A stretch of 64,000 bases of DNA from Abelmoschus esculentus (taxonomy: Eukaryota; Streptophyta; Magnoliopsida; Malvales; Malvaceae). The stretch is from contig JAUCBN010000021.1 in the NCBI GenBank assembly GCA_035048815.1, positions 3,317,501-3,381,500 of the forward strand, in the 5' to 3' direction. The translations under genes were made by a program, and so were the position numbers. Of the stretch, positions 60,127 through 64,000 are shown one piece after another; position 1 is the first letter of the stretch; each line of letters starts with the position of its first letter. Under the pieces are notes generated by a model. The model ran no database searches. It saw only the letters and a list, made by a program, of their open reading frames with translations, and was not told where the DNA came from.

Positions 60127-63100
60127 ATGAATAAAAAGCTGAGCTTTAAAAAGACCTTTGAAGCTAAATTGAGGAACTCACAAGTAGCTGCAAAGAAGAA
60201 AGCAGTCAGCCTGTTCACAGGAATGTCAGTGGCTCATGTCGACGACGAGGAGTCGAATACCGGTGACGTTCAACATGTCGAGAAAGCCCTTCCTGGAGGT
60301 GATTTCTATACCGGCCAATGGTATAAGAGTTTGCCCCATGGAAGAGGCAATTACATGTGGACTGATGGTTGTGTGTATATTGGTGAATGGTTCAAAGGGA
60401 AGATTATGGGAAAAGGCAAGTTTATTTGGCCTTCTGGTGCCACTTATGAAGGTGATTTCAAGCATGGTTTCATGGATGGTCAAGGGACATTTACAGGCAT
60501 TTTAGAGGATACTTATAAAGGGTCTTGGATTATGAACTTGAAACAAGGTGAAGGGACTTATAGTTATCCCAATGGGGATTGCTACAAAGGCGAATGGCGC
60601 CGCGGATACCAGGAAGGACAGGGGAGTTACCGGTGGAACAACGGGAACCGTTACGTCGGTCAATGGAAGAAAGGGTTGATGAATGGTGAGGGGAAGATGG
60701 TTTGGAGCAATGGGAATAGATATGAAGGGTCTTGGGAGGAAGGTTTCCCTAAAGGGATTGGGACTTTTAAATGGCCTGATGGGAGTTCTTATGTTGGTGT
60801 TTGGAGTAAAGATGGTAAAGAACAGAATGGAACTTATCATCCTTCTGATTCTCAGGCGGACAATCTAGATTGGGATCCTCAACAGGTGTTTTTTGAAGAT
60901 CTAAAGGACTGCAAGATATGTCCTTGTGAACAGATATTGATTATGCCATCCGAAAAGATGCCGAATTGGACCGGAATGGCCAAAGAGAATAATAGGAATC
61001 AAATAAGGTCTGATGGGAGTTTAAGTAGGCATAGTTTCAGTGATTTTGATGGTTTATCTTCTGCCAGTGAAGAGAACTCAAGGGATGGGGATGAAAGAGG
61101 GGGAAATATTAATCACGACGGATCGGTAGCGACAACAATGAGTTCCCCACAGCTTGTGATGGCAATGAGGAAGCAAGGGAAAACGATATCCAGAGGACAC
61201 AAGAACTATGAACTCATGCTTAACTTGCAACTTGGTATCAGGTGGTGATTTCTGCTTGTACTATTGCTCTAGTTCTTATTAGTTTGAATGTTATTCGTTC
61301 CGGTATATGTATCGCCTGCTAGATTATGTTTATCGATTTTGTAACGAAGATTCTTGGTCTCAAACTCGTTCCCAATTCGAGAGATAATGAGTAATGCTCT
61401 AATCATGCATGTGTACTGGTTTCTCTGGTTATTTTGTAGACACTCTGTTGGAAGACCTGGTCCAGCTATAACCCTTGAATTGAAGTCTTCAGCATTTGAT
61501 CCTAAGGAAAAAGTATGGACCAGGTTTCCACCCGAAGGATCGAAGTACACTCCGTCTCATCAATCCTGTGAATTCAAATGGAAGGATTACTGTCCTCTTG
61601 TATTCAGGTTCAAGACCAGATTATCTACTTGTTCACAATAGATGTCCATTGTGTCCTAATCAACATGTCATTGTTTTTTCCATTTCCAGGACCCTCAGGA
61701 AATTGTTCGACGTGGATGCAGCGGATTACATGCTTTCGCTATGCGGGAGTGATGCCCTTCGGGAACTATCATCCCCTGGAAAAAGTGGAAGCTTTTTTTA
61801 CTTAACCAGTGATGACAAATACATGATCAAGACAATGAAAAAGACAGAAGCAAAAGCAAGTATCAAATGTTTTTCCCTATTGGAACCAACTCGAAACCCT
61901 GCAAATTTTCGTAGAATTTCTTGTTTTCGGAACTTTTCTATTACTTATAAAGTGCATAAGTCACTCTAGATGACTAAATGATCATGGCATTGTTCACACC
62001 ATTGCACTTGCAGGTTCTTATAAGAATGCTTCCGGCCTATTATAAGCATGTCCGGTCCTTCAAGGACACTCTAGTAACCAAATTTTTCGGTCTTCATTGC
62101 GTGAAATTAACCGGGGCAGTACAGAAAAAGGTAATGTGATATTGCAGGGTTTCAACTTCAATCAAATCTTGGAACTCATAAAATTTCTGAAACTAATCTC
62201 ATATGTCCTTCTTCACTTGTGATCGTGATGAGTCAGGTTCGATTTGTTATAATCGGGAATCTGTTTTGTACCGACTATGCCATTCATAGACGCTTCGACT
62301 TGAAAGGTTCTTTTCAAGGTCGTACAACTGCTAAACTCGAATCAGAAATCGATCCAACAACAACACTCAAAGACCTCGATCTCAATTATATGTTTCGGTT
62401 GCAGAAACTATGGATCCAAGAGTTCTGCAGGTGATTCTGTTTTCTAAGTGCCTCTTTATGCTTAAGGTTCATGCAGTCTGATTCGTTTTCGACTCCTTTC
62501 GTGCAGGCAAGTCGACCAAGATTGTGACTTCCTTGAACGTGAGAGAATTATGGATTATAGTTTGCTGGTTGGTTTGCACTTCCGTGAAGTTCCCACAACT
62601 CCTGGAGGTCTCACCCCTACTGGTTTTTTCCTAGTCATCAATGGAAACTAAATTTTCCAGTAATTTGAAATCATTGGTTGCCTAATAGATTAACAGATGT
62701 TTCGGGCATAACTTGCAGGAAATGGAGAAGCTCATGAGCTATCCCAAGGTAGCACTGATGAGCTTGTTATCGACTCTACACGGTAAAATCGTAATCGTTG
62801 CCAATGCCACATGAATCCATTGATCTAAAACGTTGCATGCCATCTATATGAACTGTTTCGAATTAGTTGTTCTGATGATTTTTTGATACGGAAATATGCA
62901 GGCAGTCTTCCAATAGATTAGGTATAAAGATCGCCGCTCGAGCTGAAAAGACGGTGAGAAAAACCGATTGTCAACTTGTCGGAGAACCAACCGGTGTAAC
63001 ATGTGATGTCATTCTCTTCTTTGGTATAATAGACATTCTACAAGACTATGACATTAGCAAGAAGCTTGAGCATGCATATAAATCAATGCAATACGATCCG

Positions 63101-63184
63101 ACTTCGATTTCCGCCGTTGATCCAAAGCTATATTCGAAACGCTTCCGCGATTTCATTCTCAAAGTTTTCGTACAGGACACTTGA
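60127..63184 (+). CDS. PIP5K: Phosphatidylinositol 4-phosphate 5-kinase with MORN repeats
   Basis: Eight exons join in frame to 735 aa: 60127-61241, 61440-61607, 61690-61855, 62014-62130, 62237-62430, 62507-62607, 62719-62782 and 62902-63184. The enzyme makes PtdIns(4,5)P2 at the plasma membrane. Eight MORN units lie at about residues 61-240 (YTGQW, YIGEW, YEGDF, YKGSW, YKGEW, YVGQW, YEGSW, YVGVW), followed by an acidic linker. The kinase domain has GKSGSFFYLT with MIK (ATP lysine K475), the catalytic MDYSLL at 602-607, the IID motif at 684-686 and the substrate-loop KK at 695-696. Plant subfamily B PIP5Ks are usually 700-820 aa, so this is full length. Intron 3 starts GC (GCAAGT at 61856), and only that donor keeps the frame. 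An acceptor (60117) just before the ATG shows the leader is spliced. Confidence 0.95.
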
Positions 63185-63644
63185 AAATGTCATGATCGGT
63201 ACAAGACTTCCCGGTCGGAACCTGTGTGCATTTATGTACATTGATCGTATTCCGGCAATGTGAACAGTTAAAAGCAGAATCTAGCGACTTCTGTCATCGA
63301 CACGGCGGCAATGGACACACCGGAGTAGTTTCTTATGTTGCAGATATATGATATGTTACAGTCAGGGCTTAGGTTAACATTGTAAACATAGTTGTTAAGG
63401 TTGTTTCAAATGTATATGAATTACATTCTTTTTGTACCGAATTAGCTTGAAGCTGATATATTCGAATCAAAATCAAAACAAATTTTAATAAATCTAAGTA
63501 TCGGAATGCGGAATCGAATATGTTTAAACGTTCAATAATAAAGGAGCAAACAGTTCAGTCATCGTTTCATATAAGCAAATGGAAACAAAGCATGGACACC
63601 AGGCAAAACAGAAGAGCAGGCAGTCAGGCAGTTACCGATCGTCG
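63185..63644. other. Shared 3' region of convergent PIP5K and SRS genes
   Basis: The two stop codons are 460 bases apart and face each other. The interval should hold both 3' untranslated regions. No other gene seen. Confidence 0.5.
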
Positions 63645-63916
63645 TCAGTCGCCGGAGGCTGCAACAACCGGCGAAGAAGAATCCCTATCCCCTCCATTGC
63701 TACTGCTTTGGAAAACGAGTTTTGATATACAAGGTAAGGCATTCTTCACATCAACTCCATGATCATACAGGAACCCCTGGAACACATGGCCGCTTATATT
63801 CACAGTAGCTTGGTAAGCAACCTCTGCTTCACCGTCACTAATGGCAGTCACCTGAATACACCTGAAAACCGCCGGAGCTCGAACTTGACCCGGCAACGAT
63901 TGTTTAAATCTCGAAT
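63645..63916 (-). CDS. SRS/SHI family (LRP1-like) protein, last exon, partial
   Basis: The terminal exon begins at an acceptor (AATTTCCAG) at 63917 and reads SRFKQSLPGQVRAPAVFRC, a cysteine-poor domain, then NISGHVFQGFLYDHGVD, the IXGH domain that defines SHI-related sequence proteins, and ends at TGA (63645-63647). The RING-like zinc-finger half lies in an upstream exon beyond the window. SRS proteins are plant transcription activators of auxin biosynthesis genes such as YUCCA4, acting in gynoecium, stamen and lateral root development. The short C-terminal tail (SSSNGGDRDSSSPVVAASGD) is serine-rich. The rest of the window, 63917-64000, is intron. The exact member cannot be assigned from this exon. 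Confidence 0.9.
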
Positions 63917-64000
63917 CTGGAAATTAGCAAAACCCCAGTTTTAAACCAACACCAGAGAAACAATTTAAAGAGGAGAATGGAGATTGTAAATGAGAGAAAG

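Noticed and set aside
1..64000. An undescribed multi-gene system
   Set aside because: All supported genes belong to well-known plant families with separate roles, and their spacing and strand order show no operon-like or cluster logic.

Overview
The window is nuclear DNA from a flowering plant, almost certainly a eudicot. The genes have many short exons with GT-AG introns, the intergenic DNA is very AT-rich, and plant-only families are present (VQ, SRS/LRP1, MORN-type PIP5K, HPAT). The gene sequences and repeat style suggest a Malvaceae (cotton-like) genome, but that is an impression, not a proof. I found no prokaryotic, viral or organellar block and no gene cluster that looks like an undescribed system.

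Layout. 1 to about 4.85 kb: the 5' end of a decayed Ty3/gypsy-type LTR retrotransposon in minus orientation, with a tRNA-Arg-type primer binding site. 5.8-10.7 kb (+): a four-exon Nudix hydrolase of 170 aa. 14.8-15.2 kb (-): a single-exon VQ-motif, sigma-factor-binding-like protein. 15.2-23.4 kb: repeat-filled intergenic DNA and the leader of the next gene. 23.4-28.2 kb (+): an eleven-exon TGA-class bZIP factor of 472 aa. 30.5-37.5 kb (+): the spliceosomal helicase BRR2 (two coding exons, 2177 aa). 38.6-40.1 kb (-): a three-exon secreted A1 aspartyl protease (425 aa). 45.2-48.0 kb (-): an eight-exon hydroxyproline O-arabinosyltransferase that is one base short at the end of exon 1. 49.3-59.0 kb: about 10 kb of nested small DNA transposons and fold-back repeats. 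60.1-63.2 kb (+): an eight-exon PIP5 kinase with MORN repeats (735 aa). 63.6 kb to the edge (-): the last exon of an SRS/LRP1-like factor.

The genes are independent units of ordinary plant biology: nucleotide housekeeping, stress and salicylate-type transcription control, pre-mRNA splicing, extracellular proteolysis, Golgi glycosylation, phosphoinositide signalling and auxin/gynoecium regulation. They do not form a pathway. Coding models were built by reading splice sites and family-conserved residues, and every junction was checked for phase.

The notable content is mostly non-genic. It includes two Mutator-like non-autonomous elements with long terminal inverted repeats and 9-bp target duplications (one inside a TGA intron), a hAT-like element with an 8-bp duplication and a Stowaway MITE. 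There is also a head-to-head pair of 0.5-kb elements able to form a long hairpin, several fold-back elements rich in degenerate CCCTAAA-like words, and 187-bp and about 340-bp tandem repeats. In genes, the main oddities are the apparent frameshift in the arabinosyltransferase and a GC-AG intron in the PIP5K.
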